A DNA stretch of 64,000 bases from Rhizobium phaseoli (GCF_003985125.1 NZ_ML133573.1:124001-188000); one strand, 5' to 3'; counted from the first letter of the stretch, positions 27,464-37,074 are shown. Notes: generated by a model from the sequence alone, not told the origin. Numbers and translations: made by a program.

Positions 27464-28042
27464 GTGAGCGAACACGTAACGACAAGCGAGGCTTCGACAG
27501 AGCCTACTCGCCGTGATTTCCTTTATCTCACCACTGGTATGGCGGGTGCTGTGGGCGCCGTTGCGGTTGCTTGGCCGTTCATCGACCAGATGCGGCCGGA
27601 TGCGTCGACGCTGGCGCTCGCCTCCATCGAAGTCGATGTGGCGACCCTCGAGCCCGGCATGTCCCTGACGGTCAAGTGGCGCGGCAAGCCGATCTTCATC
27701 CGCAACCGCACGCCTGAAGAAGTGAAGGCAGCCGCCGATGTTCCGCTGGCAGATCTCAAGGATCCGGTCGCCCGCAATGCCAACCTGCCGCCCGAGGCTC
27801 AGGCAACGGGTGTTGATCGTTCAGGCGGCAAGGACAAGGAAAACTGGATCGTCATGATCGGCACTTGCACCCATCTCGGTTGCGTGCCGCTCGGCCAGGC
27901 CGGCGAGTACAATGGTTGGTTCTGTCCCTGCCATGGCTCGGTCTACGATACGGCCGGCCGCATCCGCAAAGGTCCTGCGCCGCAGAACCTGGCAATTCCG
28001 ACCTTTTCATTTGTGTCCGATACCAAGATCAAGATCGGTTGA
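27464..28042 (+). CDS. petA: Ubiquinol-cytochrome c reductase Rieske iron-sulfur subunit
   Basis: The Rieske subunit of the bc1 complex, accepting an electron from ubiquinol and passing it to cytochrome c1. 192 residues. A Tat-type signal/anchor (TRRDFLYLTTGMAGAVGAVA) is followed by the 2Fe-2S ligands: C135 and H137 in CTHLGC, C154 and H157 in CPCHGS, with the disulfide pair C140/C156. Start codon is GTG with AGAGGATGG upstream. It is first of the petABC operon. Confidence 0.96.
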   Translation: MSEHVTTSEASTEPTRRDFLYLTTGMAGAVGAVAVAWPFIDQMRPDASTLALASIEVDVATLEPGMSLTVKWRGKPIFIRNRTPEEVKAAADVPLADLKDPVARNANLPPEAQATGVDRSGGKDKENWIVMIGTCTHLGCVPLGQAGEYNGWFCPCHGSVYDTAGRIRKGPAPQNLAIPTFSFVSDTKIKIG

Positions 28043-28056
28043 GGGGAGACTGATTC

Positions 28057-29337
28057 ATGAGTGGCCATTCCAGCTACGAGCCATCAACCGGCTTCGAAAA
28101 ATGGGTCGATGCGCGCCTGCCGCTACCGCGCATGGTCTATGACAGCTTCGTTGCATATCCGGTTCCCAGGAACCTGAACTATGCCTACACCTTCGGCGCG
28201 ATGCTCTCCGTCATGCTGATCGTGCAGATCCTGACGGGCGTGACGCTCGCCATGCATTATTCCGCCGACACGACGATCGCCTTCAACTCGGTTGAAAAGA
28301 TCATGCGCGACGTCAACCATGGCTGGCTGCTGCGCTACCTGCATGCCAACGGCGCATCCTTCTTCTTTGTCGCCGTCTACCTGCATATTGCCCGCGGCCT
28401 CTATTACGGCTCTTACAAGGCGCCGCGCGAAATCCTCTGGATCCTTGGCGTGGTCATCTATCTTCTGATGATGGCGACGGGCTTCATGGGTTACGTGCTG
28501 CCTTGGGGCCAGATGTCCTTCTGGGGCGCGACCGTTATCACCGGCTTCTTCTCCGCTTTCCCGCTGGTCGGCGAGTGGGTGCAGCAGTTCCTGCTCGGCG
28601 GCTTTGCCGTCGACCAGCCGACGCTGAACCGCTTCTTCTCGCTGCACTACCTGCTGCCGTTCATGATCGCCGGCGTCGTCGTCCTGCATATCTGGGCGCT
28701 GCATGTTACCGGCCAGACGAACCCGACCGGCGTCGAGGTCAAGACGAAGACGGACACGGTGCGCTTCACGCCCTACGCGACGATGAAGGATGCGCTCGGC
28801 GTCTCCGTCTTCCTGCTGGTCTACGCCTATTTCGTCTTCTACCTGCCGAACTTCCTCGGCCACGCCGATAACTACATCCCGGCCGACCCGTTGAAGACCC
28901 CGGCTCACATCGTTCCGGAATGGTACTTCCTGCCGTTCTACGCGATGCTGCGTTCGATCACCTTCAACATCGGCCCGATCGACTCCAAGCTCGGCGGCGT
29001 CCTCGTGATGTTCGGCGCGATCATCGTGCTGTTCTTCCTGCCCTGGCTCGATACGTCGAAGGTTCGCTCGGCGGTCTACCGTCCCTGGTACAAGCTGTTC
29101 TTCTGGCTGTTCGTGATCAACGCGATCATCCTCGGCTGGCTCGGTTCGCAGCCGGCGGAAGGCACCTACGTCATGATTTCGCAGTTCTGCACGCTTCTCT
29201 ACTTCGCTTTCTTCCTGGTTGCGATGCCGGTTCTCGGCCTGGTGGAAACGCCACGCCGTATCCCGAATTCGATCACCGAGGCGGTGCTCGAAAAGCGCAA
29301 CAAGACTGCTGCTGCCAGTGCGGCGGCCAATGCCTAA
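28057..29337 (+). CDS. petB: Cytochrome b of the bc1 complex
   Basis: 426 residues, full-length cytochrome b with eight membrane helices and haem-ligating histidines ([19 protein letters not shown]). The Qo-site motif is present as [16 protein letters not shown]. It is not fused to cytochrome c1, unlike the FbcH polyprotein of Bradyrhizobium. It lies 14 bases after petA and 25 bases before petC, in one operon. Confidence 0.97.
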   Translation: MSGHSSYEPSTGFEKWVDARLPLPRMVYDSFVAYPVPRNLNYAYTFGAMLSVMLIVQILTGVTLAMHYSADTTIAFNSVEKIMRDVNHGWLLRYLHANGASFFFVAVYLHIARGLYYGSYKAPREILWILGVVIYLLMMATGFMGYVLPWGQMSFWGATVITGFFSAFPLVGEWVQQFLLGGFAVDQPTLNRFFSLHYLLPFMIAGVVVLHIWALHVTGQTNPTGVEVKTKTDTVRFTPYATMKDALGVSVFLLVYAYFVFYLPNFLGHADNYIPADPLKTPAHIVPEWYFLPFYAMLRSITFNIGPIDSKLGGVLVMFGAIIVLFFLPWLDTSKVRSAVYRPWYKLFFWLFVINAIILGWLGSQPAEGTYVMISQFCTLLYFAFFLVAMPVLGLVETPRRIPNSITEAVLEKRNKTAAASAAANA

Positions 29338-29362
29338 GCGAGCGACGGAAGGGAATAGAACC

Positions 29363-30247
29363 ATGAAAACGCTTGTTGCAAGCATTCTGCCGCTCGCCGT
29401 CGCCGCTCTGCTCGGCAGTGCGGCTTTCGCCGAGGAAGCGACGCCTGCGAATGGCGCAGCCCCTGCTCATCACGAGGAAGGTGCGACGCCGCACTATCCG
29501 CTGAAGGAGCCAAAGGAGCAGGAATGGACCTTTGCCGGCCCGTTCGGCCATTACGACAAGGCTCAGCTCCAGCGCGGCCTGAAGGTCTACACAGAAGTCT
29601 GTTCTGCCTGCCATTCGATGAGCCTCGTGCCTTTCCGCATGCTCGACGAGCTCGGTTATTCCGAGGCACAGGTGAAGGCTTTCGCCGCCAATTACGAAGT
29701 GCAGGATGGCCCGAACGCGGCTGGTGAGATGTTCAACCGAAAGGCGGTCCCTTCCGATCACTTCCCGTCGCCGTTCCCGAATGCCGAGGCAGCTGCCGCT
29801 TCCAACAATGGCGCGGCTCCACCTGACTTCTCGCTGATCGCCAAGGCCCGCGAAGTCGAGCGCGGCTTCCCGCGGTTCGTCGTCGACATCTTCACCCAGT
29901 ATCAGGAAAGCGGGCCTGACTACATCTACTCGCTGCTGACGGGCTATGAAGAGCCGCCGGCCGGGTTCCAGGTGCCGCAGGGCGCGCACTACAACCCCTA
30001 TTTCCATGCAGCCGCTGCCTTCGCCATGCCGAAGCCGCTCTCCGACGGCCAGGTCACTTATGACGACGGCGCGCCGGCAACCGTCGACCAATATGCCAAG
30101 GACGTGTCTTCCTTCCTGATGTGGGCCGCCGAGCCGCATCTGGAGGAGCGCAAGCGCACCGGCTTCATGGTGATGATCTTCCTGGCGATCTTCACGGTGC
30201 TGATCTATCTGACGAAGCGCTCGGTCTACGCCAACAAGGAACATTGA
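29363..30247 (+). CDS. petC: Cytochrome c1 of the bc1 complex
   Basis: 294 residues. Sec signal peptide (MKTLVASILPLAVAALLGSA, cut near AFA). Haem-binding C80-S-A-C83-H84. The axial-methionine region is AAAFAMPKPLSDGQ. A C-terminal membrane anchor follows (FMVMIFLAIFTVLIYL). The start is the ATG with GGAAGGGAA upstream; the frame is open earlier but overlaps petB. It completes the petABC operon, followed by a terminator. Confidence 0.96.
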   Translation: MKTLVASILPLAVAALLGSAAFAEEATPANGAAPAHHEEGATPHYPLKEPKEQEWTFAGPFGHYDKAQLQRGLKVYTEVCSACHSMSLVPFRMLDELGYSEAQVKAFAANYEVQDGPNAAGEMFNRKAVPSDHFPSPFPNAEAAAASNNGAAPPDFSLIAKAREVERGFPRFVVDIFTQYQESGPDYIYSLLTGYEEPPAGFQVPQGAHYNPYFHAAAAFAMPKPLSDGQVTYDDGAPATVDQYAKDVSSFLMWAAEPHLEERKRTGFMVMIFLAIFTVLIYLTKRSVYANKEH

Positions 30248-30267
30248 GCCTTCCTTGTCTGAATTCG

Positions 30268-30296
30268 AAAAGGCGGCCCGTGGGGCCGCCTTTTTG
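30268..30296 (+). terminator. Rho-independent terminator after petC
   Basis: AAAGGCGGCCC pairs with GGGCCGCCTTT around a short loop, then a T-run continues. It closes the petABC operon. Confidence 0.85.
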
Positions 30297-30360
30297 TTGC
30301 CGGCGATTTCATTGGGTCGGCCGTCGTATGCTCTTCGAGAGCCGCTTGCGCGCCCAGCGT

Positions 30361-30471
30361 CAAGCGTCTCAGCGACGCGCGTCCTTCCTGACGTACAAGG
30401 GCGCCGTAGCGCCTTGAACTGCCGAATAATTTATCCCTAAATCAATTTCGATTTGAGGAATTATGCAGTAG
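30361..30471. repeat. Rhizobial intergenic repeat (degenerate copy)
   Basis: A block in the petC-apt gap resembling an intergenic repeat I recognise from Rhizobium genomes. It consists of an AGGGCGCCGTAGCGCCTTGA element followed by an inverted repeat (TAAATC / GATTTGA, 30427-30464) and the tail AGGAATTATGCAGTAG. The copy is diverged. Confidence 0.55.
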
Positions 30472-30510
30472 GGTGCGGCCGTTTCATGCCCTCGCAGATA
30501 TGGACTTTCC

Positions 30511-31053
30511 ATGGACAATACGACGTCGGAGCTCGCAGCCAGCATTCGTTCCATTCCCGACTATCCGAAGCCCGGAATCATTTTCCGCGACATCACCACG
30601 CTGCTCGGCAATCCCCGCGCCTTCCGCCGGGCGGTCGATGAACTGGTGCAGCCCTATGCCGGCACGAAGATCGACAAGATTGCCGGCATGGAGGCGCGCG
30701 GCTTCATTCTCGGTGGGGCGGTGGCGCATCAGCTTTCCTCGGGCTTCGTGCCGATCCGCAAGAAGGGCAAGCTGCCGCACGATACCGTGCGCATCGCCTA
30801 CAGCCTCGAATATGGGGTGGACGAGATGGAGATGCATCGCGATGCGATCGAGCCCGGCGAGAAAGTGATTCTGGTCGACGACTTGATCGCCACCGGCGGC
30901 ACGGCTGTCGGTGCCACCCAGCTTCTGCGCCAGATCGGCGCGGAGGTGGTCGGCGCCTGCTTCGTCATCGATCTGCCGGACCTCGGCGGCCGCAGGAAGC
31001 TGGAAGAGCTCGGCGTCAACGTGCACACGCTGGTCGAATTCTCCGGGCACTGA
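30511..31053 (+). CDS. apt: Adenine phosphoribosyltransferase
   Basis: Salvage of adenine: adenine plus PRPP gives AMP. 180 residues, normal length. The PRPP-binding loop is [20 protein letters not shown], and the family segments [16 protein letters not shown] and [13 protein letters not shown] are present. It is cytoplasmic and transcribed alone from the gap after petC. Confidence 0.96.
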   Translation: MDNTTSELAASIRSIPDYPKPGIIFRDITTLLGNPRAFRRAVDELVQPYAGTKIDKIAGMEARGFILGGAVAHQLSSGFVPIRKKGKLPHDTVRIAYSLEYGVDEMEMHRDAIEPGEKVILVDDLIATGGTAVGATQLLRQIGAEVVGACFVIDLPDLGGRRKLEELGVNVHTLVEFSGH

Positions 31054-31076
31054 GCCCGGATCCGATGCCGATGGCG

Positions 31077-31544
31077 TCAGTCGAATTCCAGCACGCCGCT
31101 TTCGAAGCGCATAACGGGATCGCCGTTTTGATTGATGCCTTCGCAGAGGATGGTGTTGAGGTGCCAGCCCGGCCGCGATGCCAGCGGCCGGCTGGAGAGG
31201 AGGGCGACGGAGTAGGTCACGACGTCGCCCGGGAAGATCGGCCGCAGCCATTGCAGTTTCTGGAAGCCCGGCGAGGGACCGAGGTTCGGCGCCGTCAGCC
31301 CTCTTTGCGCGAGGGCGACGCTCTGACTTTTCCAGAAGGCGAGGAAGGTCCGCATCCAGGCGGCGGTGGTGTGCCAGCCCGACGCGCAAAGGCCACCGAA
31401 CAGGGTTTCTTTGGCGGCTTCCTTATCGACGTGGAAACGCTGCGGATCGTAGCGTGTTGCGAAGTGGATGATGTTTTCCTCGGTGAAGACGTAGCTGCCG
31501 ATCTCGGTCTTTTCGCCGACGGCGTAGAGTTCAGACATTCTCAT
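31077..31544 (-). CDS. MaoC-family dehydratase (second of pair)
   Basis: 155 residues with a hot-dog fold of the MaoC/(R)-specific enoyl-CoA hydratase type: FATRYDPQRFHVDKEAAKET, FGGLCASGWHTTAAWM. The Asp/His hydratase pair (D and H in YDPQRFHVD) is present. Its start overlaps the stop of the paralogous upstream gene by 4 bases (ATGA), so the two are translationally coupled and probably form a heteromer. Substrate unknown. Confidence 0.88.
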   Translation of the reverse strand: MRMSELYAVGEKTEIGSYVFTEENIIHFATRYDPQRFHVDKEAAKETLFGGLCASGWHTTAAWMRTFLAFWKSQSVALAQRGLTAPNLGPSPGFQKLQWLRPIFPGDVVTYSVALLSSRPLASRPGWHLNTILCEGINQNGDPVMRFESGVLEFD

Positions 31545-32029
31545 GCTGTCATCTCCGGACTCATGTTGATATCCGGGGCAGGGCGCATGCGGATCATGAC
31601 CGAATTTTCCGAGAGACAAACAAGCTCGCCGCGCTGATTTTCCACCTCGTGGCGGAACTTGGCGATGCCGATGCCGGGGCGGGAGCGCATCGGCCGGGCC
31701 TCAAGCACGGTCGAGTGACCCTGCAGCGTGTCGCCTGAAAGCACCGGCTTTCGCCATTCCATCAGATCGATGCCAGGCGCGCCCTCGCAGAGCGCGTCCA
31801 GGATGTAGCTGTCGGCCATCATGCGCATCAGCATCGCGGACGTATGCCAGCCGGAGGCGGCAAGACCGCCGAGAATGCTGGCGCGGCCGGCAACCTCGTC
31901 GAGATGCATCGGCTGCGGGTCGAATTCTCGCGCGAATTCGACGATTTCCTCGGCGCTCACCGGTTTCGGGCCGAGGGGAAAGCGGCGACCGGGTTCGAAA
32001 TCCTCGAAGGCTAGCTTTTCTGCCGACAT
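31541..32029 (-). CDS. MaoC-family dehydratase (first of pair)
   Basis: 162 residues, paralogue of the downstream gene: FAREFDPQPMHLDEVAGRAS, LGGLAASGWHTSAMLMRMM. The same Asp/His pair is present. Start ATG (MSAEKLAFEDF) has GGAGG five bases upstream; the open frame extends nine codons further without such a site. It is likely an acyl-CoA hydratase or related thioester enzyme. Confidence 0.88.
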   Translation of the reverse strand: MSAEKLAFEDFEPGRRFPLGPKPVSAEEIVEFAREFDPQPMHLDEVAGRASILGGLAASGWHTSAMLMRMMADSYILDALCEGAPGIDLMEWRKPVLSGDTLQGHSTVLEARPMRSRPGIGIAKFRHEVENQRGELVCLSENSVMIRMRPAPDINMSPEMTA

Positions 32030-32104
32030 TCGCTCCTCCGCCATATCAAGCGCCACAGGATGACCACCTTAGGCCGAATCGGCCTAAAAATCTGAATCCT
32101 GTTC

Positions 32105-32156
32105 TAGAGCATGATGTCGCCCGAAAACCGCTCACACTTTTCGGCATCATGCTCTA
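32105..32156. repeat. Rhizobial palindromic repeat (hairpin)
   Basis: Perfect 12-base arms TAGAGCATGATG (32105-32116) and CATCATGCTCTA (32145-32156) enclose a second pair CCGAAAA / TTTTCGG (32121-32127 / 32138-32144). This is a well-preserved copy of a palindromic element I recognise as common between Rhizobium genes. Confidence 0.8.
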
Positions 32157-32210
32157 AGTGCTTACAATAGCATCCGCGTGGGCTCAATGATTTGGGGGAG
32201 ATAAACCGGC

Positions 32211-33299
32211 ATGACTGATCTGAGGTCGATACTCGACGAGGCAGCGCGCCAGGGGCTGATTTCGCCCGAGGCGGGCGGGCGGCTTCTGCCGTTTCTGACC
32301 GCGCGTGGCGTGGCTGTCATCGGGCCGCAGCCGGCATTGGCAGCCGAGGGGCAGGCAGCCGAAGGGCAGGCCTGGTCTGATACGGAGACACCGCGCTTCG
32401 TGCGCGGGTTTCACGACGTGCTGATCACCATCGGCGTCGTCGTGGCGCTCGTCGGCCTCTGGGGCCTTGCGCCGCTTTATGCCGTGCCGCCCGCGATCCT
32501 GGTGCTTTCGGAAATCCTGGTGCGCCGCCAGCGGCTCGCTTTGCCGGCCGTCGGCCTGACGATCTCCCTGTTCTGCTGGACATTCTTGCTGATGTCCCGC
32601 GTTTTCACGCCGTGGACATCCGAAATCGGCGCAGGGCTGACGCAATTCGTTGCCGGCTTTCCGATCCTTCTCGGCGTCTACTATGCCCGCTATCGCGTGC
32701 CCTTGTCGCTGGCGCTTGCCATCATGTCCGCGCTTGCCTTGGCACTCACCCTGCTGTTGCGTCTCGTGCAATGGCTAAGCGGCAATCCGGGTTTTTTCGT
32801 GGATCATCTTGCCTTGCTGGCTGCGATCTCTCTTCTTTGCGCGCTCGGCCTCTTCGCCACGGCGCTCTATTTCGATCTCGGCGACCGGCTGCGCCGGACA
32901 ACACGCTCGGATATTGCGTTCTGGCTGCATCTCGGCGCGGCGCCGGCGCTGCTCTACAGCACTGTTTCCCTCATGTCTTTCGGAGAAGGCGGCCGGATCT
33001 TCGACCTGGCGAACATGTCGGCCCGGACGCCGGTGGTCGTCGCGACGGTGGCGGTGCTGATGCTGATCGGCCTGATCATCGACCGGCGGGCCTTCGTCAC
33101 TTCGGGGCTGCTGTCGCTCGGCGTTGCGATCTTCAGCGTCTTCCGGCAGGGAAGCGCCACGGTCAACACCTACATCTTCACGACGCTGATTATCGTCGGC
33201 GCGATCGTCTTGATCATCGGCACCGGCTGGATGCCGCTTCGCCGGCTGGTGTTGCGCGCATTGCCGCCGGCCATCGCAAACAGGCTGCCGCCGGGTTGA
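32211..33299 (+). CDS. Polytopic membrane protein, DUF2157-like
   Basis: 362 residues. A cytoplasmic N-terminal helical segment (DLRSILDEAARQGLISPEAG) resembles the start of DUF2157 proteins. About ten hydrophobic helices follow from residue 70 to 350. No transporter motif is recognised. It is convergent with ychF, 19 bases apart. Function unknown. Confidence 0.75.
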   Translation: MTDLRSILDEAARQGLISPEAGGRLLPFLTARGVAVIGPQPALAAEGQAAEGQAWSDTETPRFVRGFHDVLITIGVVVALVGLWGLAPLYAVPPAILVLSEILVRRQRLALPAVGLTISLFCWTFLLMSRVFTPWTSEIGAGLTQFVAGFPILLGVYYARYRVPLSLALAIMSALALALTLLLRLVQWLSGNPGFFVDHLALLAAISLLCALGLFATALYFDLGDRLRRTTRSDIAFWLHLGAAPALLYSTVSLMSFGEGGRIFDLANMSARTPVVVATVAVLMLIGLIIDRRAFVTSGLLSLGVAIFSVFRQGSATVNTYIFTTLIIVGAIVLIIGTGWMPLRRLVLRALPPAIANRLPPG

Positions 33300-33318
33300 G
33301 GCGGCAGCGCTCTTTTAT

Positions 33319-34422
33319 TTATGTGTTGAAGCGGAAGTGGATGACGTCGCCGTCCTGGACAACATATTCCTTGCCTTCGTCGCGGGCCTTGCCGGCATCC
33401 TTGGCGCCGACTTCGCCGTTGAATTTGATGTAGTCGTCATAGGCGATGGTGTTGGCACGGATGAAGCCTCGCTCGAAATCCGAATGAATGACGCCGGCCG
33501 CCTGCGGCGCCTTGGTGCCGCGCTCGATCGTCCAGGCGCGCGTTTCCTTCGGGCCGACGGTGAAATAGGTGATGAGGTGGAGCAGCTTGTAGCCGGCGCG
33601 GATCAGCCGGTCGAGGCCCGCCTCATCGAGGTCGAGGGCGGAGAGAAATTCCTTGGCTTCATCCTCGGGAAGCTGGGCGACTTCGGCCTCGATTGCCGCC
33701 GAGATGACGACAGTTTCGGCTCCCTGTTCCCGAGCCATGGCAGCGACGGCCTCGGTGAATTCATTGCCGGTCGAAGCCTCGGCCTCGGCGACGTTGCAGA
33801 CATAGAGCACCGGATGCGAAGTCAGCAGATTGAGGCCCTTGAGAATGGCAATCTCCTCGGCATCGAGCGTCGATAGGAGCGTGCGCACCGGCTTGCCCTC
33901 GTTGAGCAGCTTCAGCGACGCTTCCATGATCGGCAGCATCGCCATCGACTCCTTGTCCTTGCCGGTGGCGCGCTTGCGCGTCTGCTCCGTGCGGCGCTCC
34001 AGGCTTTCGAGGTCGGCGAGCATCAGCTCGGTCTCGATCGTCTCTGCATCGGCGACGGGGTTGATGCGGCCCTCGACATGGGTGATATCGCTGTCTTCGA
34101 AGCAACGCAGCACATGCACGATCGCGTCGACTTCGCGGATATTGGCGAGGAACTGGTTGCCCAGACCTTCGCCCTTCGAGGCGCCGCGCACCAGGCCGGC
34201 AATGTCGACGAAGGAGATGCGGGTCGGGATCAATTCCTTGGACTTGGCGATGTCGGCAAGCTTGCGCATGCGCGGATCGGGCACGGCGACTTCGCCGGTG
34301 TTCGGCTCGATCGTGCAGAAGGGATAATTGGCGGCCTGTGCCGCAGCCGTCTTGGTGAGCGCGTTGAAGAGGGTCGATTTGCCGACGTTCGGCAGACCGA
34401 CGATGCCGCATTTGAAGCCCAT
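33319..34422 (-). CDS. ychF: Ribosome-associated ATPase YchF (OLA1 family)
   Basis: 367 residues, family-typical. P-loop [14 protein letters not shown], switch region [20 protein letters not shown] and the NVAE motif ([11 protein letters not shown]) that replaces NKxD and gives ATP preference. A coiled-coil insert lies near 130-180 and a C-terminal TGS domain covers about 280-365. The start MGFKCGIVG is the family start; the frame is open 31 codons upstream. It is an Obg-like protein linked to translation and stress. Confidence 0.95.
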   Translation of the reverse strand: MGFKCGIVGLPNVGKSTLFNALTKTAAAQAANYPFCTIEPNTGEVAVPDPRMRKLADIAKSKELIPTRISFVDIAGLVRGASKGEGLGNQFLANIREVDAIVHVLRCFEDSDITHVEGRINPVADAETIETELMLADLESLERRTEQTRKRATGKDKESMAMLPIMEASLKLLNEGKPVRTLLSTLDAEEIAILKGLNLLTSHPVLYVCNVAEAEASTGNEFTEAVAAMAREQGAETVVISAAIEAEVAQLPEDEAKEFLSALDLDEAGLDRLIRAGYKLLHLITYFTVGPKETRAWTIERGTKAPQAAGVIHSDFERGFIRANTIAYDDYIKFNGEVGAKDAGKARDEGKEYVVQDGDVIHFRFNT

Positions 34423-34752
34423 GGCTAAAACCTGCTGTTCTTGAATTTGTTGCTGGTGCCTATGGGATAAAGGAGCAATGTGGTCAAGTCTTAGCGAGCT
34501 TTTAACGTTGCTCACTTGCCCAAGGAACGGTGCCGGCCTATTTTCGAGGGTGATCGCGGTTTCGATGCATTGCGAATTTCGTCAGATGCACGGTCGCTGT
34601 TGCCGGCCGCAATGACATCCGGCCTCAACTCGGACTGCCAATTCCCTCCCGATCGAGGCCGGCGGGCAAGGCGCACCGTCGAAAATTCGTCATCTATAAT
34701 GATTAGTTGTTTTGAAGATTCCTGACCATGTCATCAACGGGTGGATTTTCCG
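34423..34752. other. Intergenic gap between ychF and clpS2
   Basis: 330 bases with promoters expected for both divergent genes. A TATAAT occurs on the plus strand about 60 bases before clpS2, without a convincing -35. No RNA gene, repeat or further ORF was seen. Confidence 0.4.
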
Positions 34753-35064
34753 ATGAGTGACAACGACGTTGCCCTGAAGCCGAAGACCAAAGTGAAGCCG
34801 AAGCTGGACAAGCCGAAGCTCTATAAGGTCATCCTCGTCAATGACGACTATACGCCACGCGAATTCGTCATCGTGATCCTGAAGGTTGTCTTCCGCATGA
34901 GCGAGGAGACCGGCTATCGGGTGATGATGACGGCGCACAAGCTCGGTTCCTGCGTGGTCGTGGTCTGCGCCAAGGACATTGCCGAGACAAAGGCCAAGGA
35001 GGGCATCGATCTTGCCAAGGAGATGGGTTTTCCGTTGATGTTCACGACGGAGCCCGAGGAATAG
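34753..35064 (+). CDS. clpS2: ClpS2 adaptor of the ClpAP protease
   Basis: 103 residues. It delivers N-degron substrates to ClpAP. The substrate-pocket segment LYKVILVNDDYTPREFVIVI and the MMTAHKLGSCVVVVCAKDIA helix/strand are typical, ending FTTEPEE. The charged, Lys-rich N-terminal tail is characteristic of the alphaproteobacterial ClpS2 paralogue. Start ATG 34753 is preferred over the in-frame GTG at 34741. clpA is not adjacent here. Confidence 0.88.
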   Translation: MSDNDVALKPKTKVKPKLDKPKLYKVILVNDDYTPREFVIVILKVVFRMSEETGYRVMMTAHKLGSCVVVVCAKDIAETKAKEGIDLAKEMGFPLMFTTEPEE

Positions 35065-35070
35065 CCAGGC

Positions 35071-35523
35071 TCAGGGGCGGCGGATCTGATAGCCGGTCTT
35101 GTCCTGCAGGAAGCCGCAATTCTCATAGAAGCGCAGCGTCGCCGGAGTCCTGGAGCCGGTCAGCAGCATCACCTTGTAGCAGCCGGCCTTCCAGGCCTCG
35201 GTCACCGCATGGCTGATGACGGCGCCGGCATAGCCGCGTCGGCGGTGGTCGGCATGGGTGACGACATTTTCGAGGAGCGCATAGGAGGCGCCGTTCCGCG
35301 TCAGGTTCGGCACGACAATCATGGTCACGGTGGCGACAGCGATATCACGGGCAAAGCCCATCAAGACGGTCATACCGGGCTGGGCAAGGATAACCGAGAA
35401 GCGTTCCTCGGCGGTGATGTCGTCGAGGAGCGGATCAGCGGGGTTCAAATGCCGGTAGAGGGTCATCAGCCCCGAGAGATCGCCGGCAGCTGCGGGACGG
35501 ACGGCGAAATCCTGGTCCGGCAT
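35071..35523 (-). CDS. GNAT N-acetyltransferase
   Basis: 150 residues. GNAT acetyl-CoA loop is THADHRRRGYAGAVISHAV (RRxGxA/G type) and the C-terminal LRFYENCGF is typical. Start: the ATG at 35523 has GGGGGA nine bases upstream; an ATG at 35532 would overlap the pth stop (ATGA) but has the ribosome site directly against it. It is cotranscribed with pth. Substrate unknown. Confidence 0.85.
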   Translation of the reverse strand: MPDQDFAVRPAAAGDLSGLMTLYRHLNPADPLLDDITAEERFSVILAQPGMTVLMGFARDIAVATVTMIVVPNLTRNGASYALLENVVTHADHRRRGYAGAVISHAVTEAWKAGCYKVMLLTGSRTPATLRFYENCGFLQDKTGYQIRRP

Positions 35524-35528
35524 CGGCC

Positions 35529-36260
35529 TCATTCCCCCTTATTGCCGAACATCTTCTTCAGCATCTCGGCCATCGGCCCGGTGGCGGGGAGTTTCGGTTG
35601 ATTGCTGCTGCGAGCTTGGCGGATATGCGACTGACCGGCCGGCTTCTTTTCGCCATCCTTGCCTTCCTTCCGCGGTTTTTCCTCCTCGGCCTTGCCGCCG
35701 AGCGCCAGCGCGATCTTGTTCATCAGCTGCGAATCCTCGTTCCGCACCAGCATCTCGGCATTGTCGGCGAGCGTGTCGAGCAGCGGTTCCAGCCAGTCCT
35801 TGTCGGCCTTGGCGAAATCGCCGAGCACATGGTTCTGCACCATCTCCTTGATGCCGGGATGGCCGATGCCGAGGCGCAGGCGCCGGTATTCCTTGCCACA
35901 ATGGGCGTCCAGCGACCTGATGCCGTTGTGGCCGCCATGGCCGCCGCCGGTCTTCAGCCGCGCCTTGCCCGGGGAGAGGTCGAGCTCGTCATAGATAGCG
36001 ACAAGGTCAGCGGGCTGGAGCTTGTAAAAGCGCATCGCCTCGCCGACGGCCTCACCGGAGAGGTTCATGTAGGTCTGCGGCTTGATCAGCAGCACCTTCT
36101 CGCCGCCGAGTTCACCCTCGGCGATCTCGGCCTTGAACTTCTTCGACCAGGGCGAGAAGCTGTGACGCCGATGGATGGCATCGACTGCCATGAAGCCGAT
36201 ATTGTGGCGGTTGCCGGCGTATTTGCCGCCTGGATTGCCAAGACCCGCGATGATCAGCAT
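35529..36260 (-). CDS. pth: Peptidyl-tRNA hydrolase
   Basis: Frees stalled peptidyl-tRNA by hydrolysing the ester bond. 243 residues. N-terminal signature [20 protein letters not shown] includes the catalytic His (H19). Substrate-binding segments [13 protein letters not shown] and [15 protein letters not shown] are present. It carries a Lys/Glu-rich C-terminal extension of about 50 residues beyond the E. coli length. In many rhizobia pth follows rplY; here two other genes separate them. Confidence 0.96.
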   Translation of the reverse strand: MLIIAGLGNPGGKYAGNRHNIGFMAVDAIHRRHSFSPWSKKFKAEIAEGELGGEKVLLIKPQTYMNLSGEAVGEAMRFYKLQPADLVAIYDELDLSPGKARLKTGGGHGGHNGIRSLDAHCGKEYRRLRLGIGHPGIKEMVQNHVLGDFAKADKDWLEPLLDTLADNAEMLVRNEDSQLMNKIALALGGKAEEEKPRKEGKDGEKKPAGQSHIRQARSSNQPKLPATGPMAEMLKKMFGNKGE

Positions 36261-36336
36261 GACCTGTCGTCCTCACTTAAGCATTTCCGAGTTCACCACC
36301 CGGAAACGAGAGCAAAGTCAAGCGGAAAGGGCAGCT

Positions 36337-37050
36337 TCAGTCCGAGAGGTTCATGCCGTATTTCTGAAAGATCTGTTTCTGGTCGCCATCGGCGATCAGT
36401 TTGTCGAGGGCGGCCTGCATTTTGGCGCGCAGATCGTCCGGAAAGCTCTTCTCGCAAGCGATGCCCATCGGCTGAGCGGAGAGCACCGTCACCATTTCCA
36501 CCGGCTGGTCGGCCTTCAGCTTGTCGAAATAGAGCTCCGAGATCGGCATCATGTCGATGCGGCCGCTGAGCAGCTTGCGCAGTGTGGCGTTGAAGTCGCT
36601 GGCGACATCGAGCTTTGGGAAGCCCTTCTCCTTCAGGATCGTCTCTGTATAGTCCTCGCGCTGGGTGCCGACCGTATATTTCTTCGCCTCGTCCAGATTG
36701 CCGGCGGTGACGCCCGAGCCCTTGCGGGTGATCAGGATATTGCGATCGATGAGCAGCGGCTCGATCCATTTGAACAGCGGATCGCGCGCGCTGTTGTGGG
36801 CTGTGGCGAAAACGCAGGTCATCGGCGCCGTGCGGGCGAGGCCGAAAGCGCGGGCCCAGGGCATGACCTCAATCGTATAGTCGACGCCGATCGCGGCCAT
36901 CATCTTTTCGACCTGCTCGACCGTCGCGCCCTTGATCACCTTGCCTTCGCGATAGTTGAAGGGGGCATAGTCCTCGGTGGTGAAATTGATCGTCTGCGCA
37001 TGGGCGGTGCAGGGCAGCGCCAGGCATGCGAGAAGCAGGAGCTTTTTCAT
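36337..37050 (-). CDS. Periplasmic solute-binding protein without transporter genes
   Basis: 237 residues. Signal peptide MKKLLLLACLALPCTAHA, then a bacterial type 3 (amino-acid-like) solute-binding domain: INFTTEDYAPFNYREGKVIK, PMTCVFATAHNSARDPLFKW, YTVGTQREDYTETILKEKG. No permease or ATPase gene is adjacent. It starts 24 bases after the stop of the GGDEF-EAL gene on the same strand, so the two are probably cotranscribed. I infer that it presents a ligand to the periplasmic domain of that protein. Ligand unknown. Confidence 0.85.
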   Translation of the reverse strand: MKKLLLLACLALPCTAHAQTINFTTEDYAPFNYREGKVIKGATVEQVEKMMAAIGVDYTIEVMPWARAFGLARTAPMTCVFATAHNSARDPLFKWIEPLLIDRNILITRKGSGVTAGNLDEAKKYTVGTQREDYTETILKEKGFPKLDVASDFNATLRKLLSGRIDMMPISELYFDKLKADQPVEMVTVLSAQPMGIACEKSFPDDLRAKMQAALDKLIADGDQKQIFQKYGMNLSD

Positions 37051-37074
37051 CGGATCATCTCCTTCGTTCTTCGT

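Noticed and set aside
28123..29385. Minus-strand 420-codon frame over petB
   Set aside because: Antisense shadow of cytochrome b, with an implausible charged composition.
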